The notes under the pieces are model-generated. The model worked only from the letters and a program-made list of their open reading frames with translations. It was not told the origin of the DNA and ran no database searches. Below, in pieces: positions 35,514 through 46,905 of a DNA stretch of 64,000 nt (position 1 is the first letter of the stretch; each line of letters starts with the position of its first letter). Source of the DNA: Hippophae tibetana (Eukaryota > Streptophyta > Magnoliopsida > Rosales > Elaeagnaceae); contig CM072812.1 of NCBI GenBank assembly GCA_037013495.1, positions 39,305,001 to 39,369,000 on the forward strand, read 5' to 3'. A program made the translations under genes and the position numbers.

Positions 35514-36323
35514 TGTTTGGTTTATGTTAGTATTAGTGATATTTGTAAAACAAAATATTTAATTGTAATTTTAGTTTCTATGTGTGTTTTAAAAGAATAA
35601 TTCAAGCGTTAGAAACTATCACACCTCAAAGATCACATATAAGGTATAAGAATTGTATTTTATTATTTTATTCTCTCTTGTTTTGCTAAACGTTTTTAAG
35701 TAGGCTTTTTCATTAAGTTATTTTATCAAATGTTTGTGGTTGTGCTTGATGGATTTATAAGCCTACAATAAGAATTGTGCTATTTTACTTTTAATTGATT
35801 ATTCTAAAGTTATCAGTTGTTTTCAATTTATCTGATATATTTTAAAATCAATAAGTTAGGGTTTTTTTTTATTGAATCTGCTCTAGGACACACACTTGCA
35901 CTTGTGTTTATGTGGTAAAGTTTTAGGTGACAGTTGTGTGAGTTCAATTAACTCGTGGGACTCGAGTTTTTCGGAATGCTAGCCTGGATCCGAATGCCTA
36001 TCTTGTAAATACTATGATCAAAGTAGCAACTTGTAAGTAGGTTACTTAGGAGCATTACCTATATGAGTAGTTTGAGTCCTAACCTTGTAACTAGATATTT
36101 ATTTTTCATAGAAGATAGTTAGGTGATTTGATAGACCGATGGTTTTCTTCTTAGCTCATTGGTGTGCCTAGGTTATTTCCACTTAAAAATCTCGTGTGTT
36201 GATTTTTTTTATTTTTTGCATTACTTTTTGTACATGTTATTGCATGGTTGGTCGCTTATGAAATCTTAATTTACCATACTTCTACCAACTAGATATTTAG
36301 ATCTATAATTAAACAAACTTTCA
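35514..36323 (+). repeat. LTR C2: solo LTR with target duplication ACATG
   Basis: Begins TGTTTGG and ends AAACTTTCA (810 bp). It is flanked by ACATG at 35,509-35,513 and again at 36,324-36,328. It is related to LTR C1. No internal sequence adjoins it, so it is a solo LTR left by recombination between the two LTRs of a full element. Confidence 0.85.
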
Positions 36324-36540
36324 ACATGTGTTATTCTTTCATTCTCCTAAGTTACAAATGAGTGTTCTAGGTATGATTCTTCATGTACTCATCACATAGA
36401 TTTTCTAGAATGATAAAACAATTACACAAATTTAATTTTATTTATTACACTTAAGTGAAAATAAATCACGTAATACTAATGATTTTCAAGCACTCATCAC
36501 ATTGAAATACATTTTAATGGAAAAACAGTAAGCAAGAATA

Positions 36541-36935
36541 ACAAAGTTAGCTAAGAGCTTGGTGGATGTTCCTTCTTCCATTGACAAGGTTAAAGAAGAC
36601 ACAATGCTTGAGAGGTCCACATCAACATAATTTTAATTACCCCATTAGAAGAAAACTTTTATCAATTAGAGAACCTCTACTAAGAGTGTCTGGTCGAGGC
36701 AGAAGATGCAATGGTTGGATGCCAATTTGTATAGTGGACTATGAGAAATGATCATCATATCCTAAGAGATGAATCAAGATATTGTAGGTTCCATAGAGAT
36801 AGGAGACATGCCTCAGAGGAGTGCCAAAACCTAAAGGAAGAAATTGGATATTTATTAGAAAAGTGTCACCTTGGTGATCTAATCGCAGGAAGAGCAAACC
36901 TTAAAAATGCATATAAGTTAGGAGGGCAAAGTTAA
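36541..36935 (+). pseudogene. Tat-like gypsy gag fragment with CCHC-type motif
   Basis: Open frames 36,566-36,751 and 36,741-36,935 give HNFNYPIRRK and then YCRFHRDRRHASEECQNLKE, the YCxFHxxxxHxxExC motif typical of Tat-lineage gypsy gags, followed by IGYLLEKCHLGDLI. A second copy lies at 38,470-38,945 and a scrap at 49,037-49,101. It would bind RNA in the particle; here it is truncated at both ends. Confidence 0.65.
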
Positions 36936-38290
36936 GGATGTGACTGTGATCACCACATACAAAATGTGTGCAATGAATACGTAAATATAATATCGCAACA
37001 AGAAATATAATGATAAAAAAGATAGTTCCCACAGAGATTATTTTACAACAAACTAATTTTTAAAACTTAAAAAATAAATATCAATGTAAACATGGGAATC
37101 GCTAACCCCCCCTCCCAAATATAATTATTAATTAATTACATGATCAATTGAATCTAATCTAACATGTATTTCTTTCTCTAGTAGATTACACACCATATAG
37201 TAATTAATTTAATCACACTCTCATGCCAATTAAATTACATACTACTCATGAAGTTCATCAATTATGGATCACATACATAAGAATCATACATCTCTGCCTA
37301 GAATCTATGCATGTTATTTAATCAAGACAAACAATTAAATAATTCTCTCGAATATATTTAATTGTCTCTATAGATAAATTGTTGTCCAAACAATTAATAG
37401 CATAAAGATCAAATTAAATGATATAATTAAATTAATATTATAATTGGGGAAAAATATTAGATCATCACATGGTGAAAATTGGGTTGATAAGATCCCTAGA
37501 TTAATAAATTAATTACACATAATTGTGTTCATAAAGCTCATATTTTTCATAACGAAATTCATAAAATTGATAAAGAAAAGAGTAGAAAAAGAAATACAAT
37601 TAATCTCTTGAATTGTAGTATTAATCTCCTCTTGAATAACTACTAAAATTGTGTCATCTCTTGAATGTTTTTGTATTTTTCTCTCTTTTAAGCTCCAAAA
37701 AATGATCAAAATTATGCTAATGGAGGCCAATTAGGGTTTATGAAGTGATTAGGGGATTAAATAAAGCTCATGTGTAATCTAGACCGTCATAAATTCATTG
37801 GGAGAATCAGGGAGCAACGCGTGGCAGGGAAAACCAGTCAGAGTCAACACTAGCTGAGTCAACAACATGTGGCGTGATGTGATTTGAAAAAATGGATGGT
37901 ATGGAACACGGGTGGAACGAGCGGAGCAATGGCATAGCGACACGTGGTATGACGCATTGACTGATTTCCAAACTCGGATTAAACGTTATGTTGACACATG
38001 GCGCATGTTTCATCCTCCTCACACACGGCGCAACGTGATTCACTCTCCGTGCTTGCGTGGTGTCTACATGGCTTTCCCAGTCAGCTCCTCTGCCTACATG
38101 GTATGCCATATGGTAGCTCCTAATTGGTCCTACATTAAAAATTCATAAAAATTCCAGATAAATCCCAAAAAATTCTAAAAATTATATTTTCACTTCCTTT
38201 CATTAAAAAGTTTATATTATTAATATTTTTGACCCAAAAATACTATTTATTAAATAAAAAAAATTAAATATTAAGTAAAAAAATACGTTA
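36936..38290. repeat. LTR-like block E between two gag fragments
   Basis: Starts near TGTGACTGTGATCACC and is AT-rich, then unusually GC-rich at about 37,805-38,110 with several ACGTGG/ACATGG words, then AT-rich again. The layout (poly-AT, C-run, promoter-like GC block) recalls a gypsy LTR, but no second copy lies in the window. Open frames on both strands through the GC-rich part overlap and have no motif. Confidence 0.35.
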
Positions 38291-38299
38291 ATGACTTTA

Positions 38300-38945
38300 T
38301 TTTCATAGAGTCATCAGGATGAGGAGGAGAAGGACCAAAGTACCAAGAGAGTGGAAAAGAAGGAAGAAATAATAGTAATGGAAGAGGAAGGATTACCACT
38401 AAGGATGTGGCTATAGCTAGGGCATTGAAATAAAAATCTATGGAAAATGAGCACATGATAAAAATAAAGATAGCTAAAACCTTGATGGATGTTCCTTCTT
38501 CCATCTAGAAGATGAAGGAAATGGAAAACTCCATAAGCAAGATCAAATAGGAAAATAGGGAAAAAGATCCTAAATGAAGGTTTTAATAGAAGTAGTAGAC
38601 CAAAGACACAACATCTAAGAAGTGCACACAAACATAACTTTAATTACCCCATCAAAACATAACTTTCATCCATTATAGGATCTCTTTTAAGAGTGTCACT
38701 AGTTGAGGCAGATGATGAAATGGATGGATGCACATACATGCAATGGCCTATGAAAAAAAATCACCCTACCTCAAGAGATGAATTGAGATATTGTAGGTTC
38801 TACAAAGCCATGGATCATGCCACGGAGGTGTGCCAAGCCCTAAAGAAATAAATTGAATATCTATTGGAAAAAGGGTCACCTCAGTGACCTAATCACTAGA
38901 AAAGCATATCTTTCAAATGCATATTAGGTAGGAGGGTACAGTCTC
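38300..38945 (+). pseudogene. Tat-like gypsy gag fragment, second copy
   Basis: From about 38,470 it parallels 36,541-36,935 base for base with many changes, including HNFNYPI, then YCRFYKAMDHATEVC and EYLLEKG. It extends further upstream (DEEEKDQSTKRVEKK at about 38,310-38,360) than the first copy. Stops and a shift are present. It is truncated at about 38,945 where a SIRE-like LTR begins. Confidence 0.65.
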
Positions 38946-38949
38946 AAGT

Positions 38950-39471
38950 GCTCCCCGCTTAAGAATACAATTTTACCCATGCTAATGTCGAACAATACTC
39001 TAGGTAACAGTGATCTAGAAATAGAAAATGAGATGTCAATTTCATAATTTTTTCCAAATTTTTCTAGATAAGAAATAAGTATTTATAGAAGTTATCCAAG
39101 CTCATGGCCAATCTCTTTGAGGCCTTACCAAAGGTCCTCACTAACGACCTTGTCGGGGGTCCATCAAGAGATCCGATGAGGCCCTTATCAAGGAATTCAT
39201 TGAGGTGTCAAAAAGGCCCATTTTTTGTTTCCAATTTTTTTTGATTAATTTCTATAAATACCACACTCACTTGCCGAAAACCATAACACTCACTATAACA
39301 TGCACATTACGAAAACCAACCCATGGTGTGTGTAAACATGCTCATAATCAAAGTGTACCTAACTATATGCGTGTGTGCAATATTGATCATTTGTAACCAA
39401 ACTTACATAGAGGAAGATAGATATACTAAGTAAGAAAAATAGCACAGACACAAAGGACTACATGACTTACA
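38950..39471 (-). repeat. S2 3' LTR, partial
   Basis: Aligns with 48,490-49,036 throughout (GAGATGTCAATTT, CCAAAGGTCCTCA, ATAAATACCACACTCAC, GGTGTGTGTAAACATGCTC and others) and with the outer part of the SIRE-A LTR. The half that should lie below 38,950 is missing. Confidence 0.75.
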
Positions 39472-39488
39472 ATCTTGTCCTTTGGATT
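39472..39488 (-). other. S2 polypurine-tract-like sequence
   Basis: Minus strand AAAGGACAAGAT directly precedes the LTR start TGTAAGTC. This is a degenerate version of the purine tract expected there. Confidence 0.45.
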
Positions 39489-41783
39489 TCTATGTCAAAA
39501 TAGTACAGAACTAGGTATAGATGCATATCAATGATGATGTGATCGTGAAGATGGCCCAAAGATGTTTTTTCCCATGAACAAAACATCGACATATACCTAG
39601 CACCCAAAAACACACCTACTTATAGTCCATCCATCTTGTAGGCTCCATCCATCTTCTTGGATCAACTCATCCACCGTCTATCAAGTTAAAACATGATGGT
39701 CTCAACACGACTGCACATAGCAAGTTTGAAGCTCAATGACTTCAATCTACACCTATAAACTACACATATGAAACAAACATATATCATGTGAACGTATAAG
39801 GAGCCCAAACAAACACAATCTATATGCAACACAAATATGAAAAGTCTCCCTGAACGTTTGAAACACACCCCCTTAGTGTATGCATGTTGGGAAACTTAGA
39901 TGCATTAGAAACTACACTCACCTTTCCATGCATTATATAGCATGTAAATAAACAATGCACAAACAAGCGCAAGTTATGCACACTTATCCTTCTTTTTGAC
40001 ATGGAAAGTCAAACAAAGCACACACACAATATGCAAGATACCACACCACTATATAAAGGAGAGAAGTGAGACATAAATGCAATAAACCTAACACTTATGC
40101 AATAAAATAGAGATTAGATCAAACACAATAAGGAGAAACACATGTAGTCATATAAAATAGACAAAGAACAACATGGAGGCAACACCAAGGTAAAAACATG
40201 CAACATACGACAAACTTAACGCACAGACAAACTAAGAAAATGTAGATAGAAAACATCATCCTAATGTGATATATAGCATGAAGCCACACGTTTATAAGTG
40301 TTATGTGTAGGCATAAGGGACTTCATAATGTGTTTACAACACATTGACAGAACATGCGATTAAACATCAATACCACAAAAAAATGTGTCAACAAATTCAT
40401 AAGAAGAAGTTAACTAGGAGTCTTACTATCTTTCAAATTGACATACTCCTCATGACTCAACTATCTTTCCCCAAACATGAATGCCACATAAATGTGTTAG
40501 CGAATCCCTAAGAGGAAATTGACTAAGAGTCCAATTATTTTCCAAGTTGACACACTCATAGTGACTCAACTATCTTCCCCCAACAACACTTGGGTGTATT
40601 AAATCCTACAAATTTACACTATACTATGAACAAACATATGGAAAGATATCCCAATCTATGGAAAACATGTGTCGTACATTCAAACAACAAATACAAAGAA
40701 TATAACTACATGTAGAAAATATGCAATAACTTATTAAAGAATAATAATGTTGGTAAATATATAAGATTGTATGTGAAATAATAGAATGCTTATTATGCAT
40801 GATACATGTCATATTAGTAGTCCTATTTATGTATAGTTAATAGAAATTGATGTCAAGAAAAAGGAAGCATCACAAGAACATAACAACATAACATAAACTT
40901 ATAAATAAGACAAACAACAAGGATGAAAAACAAACACAATACTTCCTCTCATATCATACGATAGACATACATCTTTCCCCCTAAAAATATGCAAGTCAAA
41001 TAGTAAAGATGTTTATGCATCCTATTCTCTCAAAATTCCCCTAAAAAATCATCTACAAACAATAGAAAACAAATAATACAAAAGTAGGGAAGCATACTAA
41101 GCACGTTAAGAAAAACTCACAAAAGAGAAACAAGTTAGTATATTGTAAAATTGTCAATCTAACAAAACACAACAACAACAACAACAAAAAACAAGATAAG
41201 GATGGCCTTAAAGGATATCACAATCAAAAAAGGCAAGGAAGAGAAGGAAAAAGAAGAAATTTAAACAAAAGGAGACAAATCAAGAGCTTACACTCAACAC
41301 ATTAGGTATAAGGACGAAGAACCTAGTAAAACAGATAAGACACATTTGATATGAATGCTATAAGAAGGACAAGATTGCATAAATAAAAATCTTACTACTT
41401 CAACACTACATGACAAAACCATGTGACGTGGTGTTCATGCGAATAGTCATAGAAAAAGAAGGAAGCAATAAGTAAGGCAAACACACATAAAGAGCATGTT
41501 AAAGTAACTAGCATGAGAGAATACTAGTAAGGATCAAACAATTAGGCATAGCGACAAATATGATAATTAACATACTATACAAGGCAAAGAAGCAATGAGA
41601 AAGAGAAATGCATGAATAATTAAAAAGAAACATGTAAACAACAAAGGTTAATGGAGATAAACAGCCTCACAGAACAACCATATCCACATAAGACAATGGG
41701 CATAAACATACAAGGTGTATGTATATGTAGATAGAGTTATAAAATCAAGCACTTAGGTGGTTAAGCCAAAATAGAAGTGACCC
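39489..41783 (-). other. S2 internal region, non-coding, with a 109-bp tandem repeat
   Basis: About 2.3 kb with no frame longer than 63 codons and no gag or pol motif on either strand, although it lies between a PBS and an LTR. The plus strand is A/C-rich. Two tandem units of 109 bp start at 40,381 and 40,490, each with AACTA(A/G)GAGTC, (A/G)ACTCAACTATCTT and C-run landmarks. Confidence 0.6.
40381..40598. repeat. Two-unit tandem repeat, 109 bp
   Basis: 40,381-40,489 and 40,490-40,598 align along their length with perhaps 20% change. Confidence 0.8.
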
Positions 41784-41795
41784 GCTTTGATACCA
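41784..41795 (-). other. S2 primer-binding site
   Basis: Minus strand TGGTATCAAAGC, two bases inside the LTR start at 41,798, the same spacing as in SIRE-A. Confidence 0.75.
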
Positions 41796-41797
41796 AT

Positions 41798-42830
41798 TGA
41801 GATTTCCATACTAGGAACAATTACATGAAGATTAATTGTTCTTCCAACTCAAGTAGGTAACTGAGACGTAGATGAAGGGTGAAGATGCCAACCTATAGAA
41901 TCTTTTCACAGACTCTATACTAATTTGACGAAGCAGACCTCATAAATGTGAATTAAGAAAATAACATAATGAAAGTATCAAACAACACGATCAATTCAAA
42001 ATAGAACAAAAAATCTACTAGTAATAAGGAAGAACAAACTACGGTAAACACATTAGTGATGGTGTGCCTTAAAAGCTCATATCTAGGATAACAACATGCA
42101 TAAATATTGCAAAACATCATGTGAAATAGTCATACATACTTAAAAGCTATAAAGGAATTTCAATTACTTCAAGACCTCACACGTGGAAACATATTTGGTA
42201 AATGATGATTGTACTATCAAAACATGCAATCAAACAAAACACATCTTATCAAGAGAAAGAGTCTAACATATGTTACACTACCAGATTAAGGAGATATTGA
42301 TTCCTTAGAGACTCAACCAATCTTACATGTAGTTAAAAGGAAAAGGTTATATAAATTAATGAGGAAGTAGACAGACTAATTTAATATAATAACAACAATG
42401 AATGCATTAATCACATACAGTTAGAAATAAGTAGTAGATAAATTATGTGGTATTTAAAAAGGAAGCGATAAATAATAAAAGATTTCTTATTTGAGTTTAA
42501 TCTTCAGTATGAAGAAACATACATAATTTAAACTCTGATTGTACTAGCCAAATATTATAGCATGTATAACACTAGATATAATGAGGTAAACTGACATAGA
42601 ACCCTTGCCTATTTGGTAACATACTCGATAGAAAACAAATCTACTAAGCAATAAATCTACTATCTTTATCAGTCAAGACCTCTTTTTGAATTACCTATTA
42701 CTACTCTCACTTGTTGCCTTTATTACAACCAGCTCTGATATACAAACTTGTCCATTTTTGAAAGCCAACACCACTTGATGTGGAGTGATCAATAACCTTA
42801 TATCAATAATGTGAAATGAAGAAACAAATG
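41798..42830 (-). repeat. S2 5' LTR, PBS-side part
   Basis: From about 42,480 to 42,800 it aligns with the PBS-side part of the SIRE-A LTR at about 30,520-30,850 (ATGAAGAAACATACA, AATGAGGTAAACT and the CACTTGATGTGG end). The first 300 bases next to the PBS match less well. It is interrupted at 42,831 by G1. Confidence 0.65.
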
Positions 42831-44048
42831 TGATGACTTGTTGATAACTTGTATAATTTGGTATAATTTATCACTTTTTAGCTTTAACGTTAGTTTAATT
42901 TTATTTATATTTATTGATTTTAGACTTCATTATTATTACTTAAATTATATTACAGATTTTAAAAAAATAAAGATCTAAAATTGTATAAGTATATCGGATC
43001 TTAAATTTAAATTTAAATTATATATATATATATATATTGAATAAAGTGAGGAGGTGACATCTACAGTAGGAATACAAAAACTAAAAAACTAAAAAACTAA
43101 AAAAGAAACAGAGACAGTGTAGAAAGGAAAAGAAAAAGGAGGAGAGAAACAATAAAAATGTAGAAAGAGGGAGGAGGGGAAAATTCAACGCTGGGCAGAA
43201 CAAAAAATGGCGCAAAAAGTAGAGAAAAATAGAAGAAAAATCGGGACAGAAATACTTAATCAGATTATTTTTACGATTCAATTTTCTTTCAATTCCTCTC
43301 AGAAAATTATGGTGAATTCGTTTATGTTAAATTTAATTTTTAGCATGAATTAATTTTTATTTATTTTAGGAAAAAGATGTAATTTAATTCCAAACTATGC
43401 TTGATTTTCTATGTTAATTTTAATTATTTATCTTCATGTTTGTCTTATTTTTTCTGAGTTTAATGTTTTTAATTAATTAATCATTAATTAGATGATTTTA
43501 GTCTTGTGATTTATTATCGAATGAGGGAATTATATGATAAATTTAGAATATTTCGACATAAGTAAATATAGAGATCGAAAGACTTGTATAAACCTGTATA
43601 GTGTTAAAAATAATTGGTCTTAATGATTTCTTTTTTTTATTAAATTGTACATTCTTGTATAAATTAATGAAAAAGATTATTTCCAATTAACTATCGAAAG
43701 AGGATTTTGGATATTTTGTAGATTACTAACAAACAGGAAGAATTAAATTCAATTAGCTAGAGGAGTAAAGCATAGTGAGGGATTAGGTGAAATCAATTTC
43801 GTAGAAGTTTTCTTCCAATTAATTTGATCTTTAAATAATATCTTTATTTTTCTTTGCTCATCTTTCTTTAAATTAATTTTACTTTAAATTTCAATTACAA
43901 TAACCTGAGTGAATTTTCTAGATAAAATTGAGATTAGCATAATTTTGGTATTTGTCAAAAGTAAGTTACTAATCCTTGAGGACGATACTCTATTTATCAC
44001 TTTATTATAAAACTACGATACTATGCAGTTACAGTTTTGCACCGATCA
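42831..44048 (+). repeat. G1 5' LTR (about 1.22 kb)
   Basis: Starts TGATGACTTG after S2 sequence and ends GCACCGATCA just before the PBS. It includes a TA run (about 43,020-43,037) and an A-rich stretch with repeated ACTAAAAA (43,076-43,105). Confidence 0.65.
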
Positions 44049-44050
44049 AG

Positions 44051-44074
44051 TTTTTTACGTTGTTACTAGGGATT
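44051..44074 (+). other. G1 primer-binding site, tRNA-Asp type, degenerate
   Basis: The 24-base stretch (TTTTTTACGTTG, then TTACTAGGGATT) sits two bases after the LTR. It is a decayed form of the TGGCGCCGTTGCCGGGGA-type PBS used by this gypsy group; the changes are mostly C to T and G to A. Confidence 0.6.
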
Positions 44075-44177
44075 GATATTTTCTTATTTTTTCCAATATC
44101 AATACATAATAATCTTAGTTTTAATTTAGAATTATATTTTATTTTTATTTTTTCTCTAGGTGTGTTTTTGATGTTGG

Positions 44178-45657
44178 ATGCACCGTGTTAGAACTGGAAA
44201 CATTATTCCTTTTGATCTAGAGATTGAAAGAACCTTTAGATTACAAAGAAAGAATAAGGTACTAGCCATGGCTGAAGAAGAACAGAATGCACAACCACGC
44301 ACCTTGATGGATTATGTAAGGACAATTGTGAATGACCACTACTCAGGTGTAAGACGCCAAACCATTAATGCCAATAATTTTGAGCTCAAACCTGTGTTGA
44401 TCAGTATGGTGCAACAAGCCCAATTTAGCGAATCACAATTTGATGATCTCAATATTCATTTGGTAATGTTTTTGGAGATTTGTGACACTATATGAATGGT
44501 GTTACTGAAGACACCATTAGACTAAGATTGTTTCCTTTTCATTGAGGGACAAGGCCAGAGGTTAGCTACAATCTTTACAATTGGGAAGCATCACTAGTTG
44601 ACAGGACATGGCATAAAAGTTTCTTGCTAAATTCTTTCCACCTATAAAAACAGCCCAACTCAGGAGTGAGATTGGTCAATTCAGACAAAATGATTTTGAG
44701 ACACTCTATGAAGCATGTGAAAGGTATAAAGATATGATTCGATGTTGCCTTCAACATGGATTGCCAGATTGGTTACAAATTTAGATCTTCTATAATGGGT
44801 TAAATGGGAAAACTAGAACTATAGTTGATGCTGCTTTTGGTATAAATGGCCTCAAACAACTATCAATGGCCAATAGAAAGACCTATGGCTAAGAAATTTT
44901 CCAGGATTTATGAATTGGAGCCATTTGGTGCCTTTTAGCTCAAGTAGCTTCTCTATCTCATTAGATTTCTACCTTGACAACTCAAAGAATACCAAAAAGT
45001 ATATAATATGTTGCAACTTCAATTATGACAATTTCGATGAATGAATCGAGTCAAGAGTAGGTTCAATACATCAACAATCGAAACTACAATTATCGTGGTG
45101 ATCCTATGCCAAATTATTACCATCCAGGGCTTTAGAATCATGAAAAATTGTCTTATGGAAACACAAAGAATGTGCTGCAACCTCCTTCTCCTCTTGGGTT
45201 TAATAGTCAACCAAGAAAAAAGAAGATGTCACTTGAGGATGCCATGGTTTCCTTTGTTAAGGAAACCAAAGCAAGGTTTAAAAAGAATGATTCATGGCTA
45301 GATAACATTGAGACTCATTGTAACAATATGGGAGCCACATTAAAAAATCTTGAAGTAAAAATTGGGCAACTAGCTATAATTGTCAATGCTCAACAAAGTG
45401 GAAATTTTCCTATCAATACAGAATTGTATCCAAAGGAACAATGCAATGCCATTACACTTAGGAGTGGAAGAGAATTTGAGAGGTCATCATCAAAGGAAAT
45501 TAAGTCCACCTCTAAAGCTCCAATCAATGGCCAAAGCAATCATAAAGTAGAAAAAAAGGAGATTGTTGATGATACACTAAGAGAGGATGAGATGCCTCCA
45601 TCAATTTCATTTCCTGACAATCCTCATATTCTCTCTACTCCACTTCCTTATCCTTAA
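44178..45657 (+). pseudogene. G1 gag polyprotein region
   Basis: The first open part (44,178-44,495) holds an acidic AEEEQNAQP segment and then NANNFELKPVLISMVQQAQF and FLEICDTI, the standard capsid start of Athila/Diaspora-like elements. The core continues with shifts (SLRDKARG, FLAKFFPP, LYEACERYKDM, GLPDWLQ, FYNGLNGKTRT; 44,540-44,850). A second open part (45,148-45,657) gives SLEDAMVSF, the AITLRSGREFE motif and a Pro-rich end. At least three frame breaks occur. No CCHC knuckle is visible, as is usual for this group. Confidence 0.75.
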
Positions 45658-45660
45658 CAC

Positions 45661-46335
45661 TTTCAAAAACAAAAATTAGATATGAAATTTTCTAAGTTTT
45701 TGGATATTTTTAAGAAAATTCACATAAATATTCCTTTTGTAGATGCTTTGGAATAGATGCCAAATTATGCCAAATTTCGAAATAGTGAAGCTTTTTGAAG
45801 AATGTAGTGCCATTCTTCAAAAGAAATTGCTTCAAAAATTAAAAGATCCAGGGAATTTCACTTTGCTTTGCTCTATTGGAAATTCATTTTTTGAGAAAGT
45901 TTTATGTGATCTTGGTGCTATAATTAATCATATGCCACTGTCTGTTTATCAGAAATTGGGACTTGGAGAGATGAACCAAACAACAATTTCTTTGCACCTA
46001 GTAGACCGATCCATCAAGTATCCACGTGGAATCATAGAAGATGTATTGATAAAGGTGGATAAATTCATTGTTTTAGCTCATTTTGTGGTGTTAGATATGG
46101 ATGAAGACCAAGATGTCCCATTAATTCTTGGCCGACCATTCTTGGCTATGGAAGGGCTTTAATAGATGTTCAAAAGGGTGAGTTAACATTGAGAGTGAGC
46201 AAGGAAGAGGTTACATTCAACATCTATAAAGTCATGAGATTTCCAGAAGATCTAAACACTTTCTTTCAAGTAGATATCATTGAACAACGTGAAGTAGAAG
46301 CCTTTCAAGAAGATATACCAACTGATCACCTAGAA
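45661..46335 (+). pseudogene. G1 aspartic protease region
   Basis: Follows gag with a KFLDIFKKIHINIPF-like block, then the frame 45,743-46,162 with ECSAILQKKL, CSIGNSFF, catalytic CDLGAIINHMP (about 45,907-45,940), VDRSIKYPRG, VLIKVDKFI and ILGRPFLA. It then shifts one base to continue IDVQKGELTLRV (about 46,165). The active-site Asp and Gly-Ala are present. Asn in place of the Ser after Ile is unremarkable. Confidence 0.7.
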
Positions 46336-46539
46336 CTATCATTGCAGTAGGGTACATCATTTGGCACAAAAGTGGAGAGGTTAGAGCCAATGGTAGCAAA
46401 CATGGATTCTATAATCTCCATAAAAAGTGCAACAAACTACAAATCAAGAGTTAAAGTAATTGCCTAATCATCTTTGCTATGTGTCCTTGGGTGATGATTA
46501 CACCTTTCCAGTGATTGTTGCGGCATCATTTACACCCAG

Positions 46540-46905
46540 AGAAGAGGAAAAAAACTTTTTCAATTGAATGAGATGAATGAGTTCCAGAATGATGCTTATA
46601 AAAATGCAAAGATCTATAAAGAATGCACAAAGAAGTGACATGATAAATAGATTCTTAGGTGTGAGTTTTCTCCAGGACAATAGGTTTTGCTTTTCAATCC
46701 ATGACAAAAACTCTTCCCGAGTAAGTTAAGATCAAGATGGATAGGTCCTTATACAATTGACAAAGTTTTCACTTTTGGAGAAATAGACTTGAAGGACAAT
46801 ACAGAGAATATATTCAAAGTTAACTGTCATAGATTGAAGCACTATTATAGAGAACAAATGGAGAAGAATCGTGCATTTATTCCTTTTCGAAATCCTGATT
46901 GATGA
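46540..46905 (+). pseudogene. G1 integrase C-terminal end
   Basis: MNEFQNDAYKNAKIYKECTKK, shifts, then FPSKLRSRWIGPYTI (46,715-46,758) and VNCHRLKHYYREQMEK (about 46,820-46,866) match the non-catalytic tail of gypsy integrases. About 200 bases separate it from protease, where over 2 kb of RT, RNase H and integrase core should lie, so an internal deletion is evident. Confidence 0.7.

Larger units (their letters stand above)
38950..42830 (-). mobile_element. S2: non-coding SIRE-like element (outer LTR part at 48,146-49,036)
   Basis: Read on minus: 5' LTR in two pieces (49,036-48,146 and 42,830-41,798), PBS (41,795-41,784), an internal region of about 2.3 kb without gag or pol, a polypurine-like tract and a partial 3' LTR (39,471-38,950). 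The LTR halves match SIRE-A's LTR. Lack of coding sequence makes it a large non-autonomous or internally deleted derivative. G1 splits its 5' LTR. Confidence 0.65.

Noticed and set aside
37807-38148. Overlapping 100- and 78-codon frames, plus and minus
   Set aside because: Openness follows from higher GC content. No domain, and they lie in an LTR-like block.
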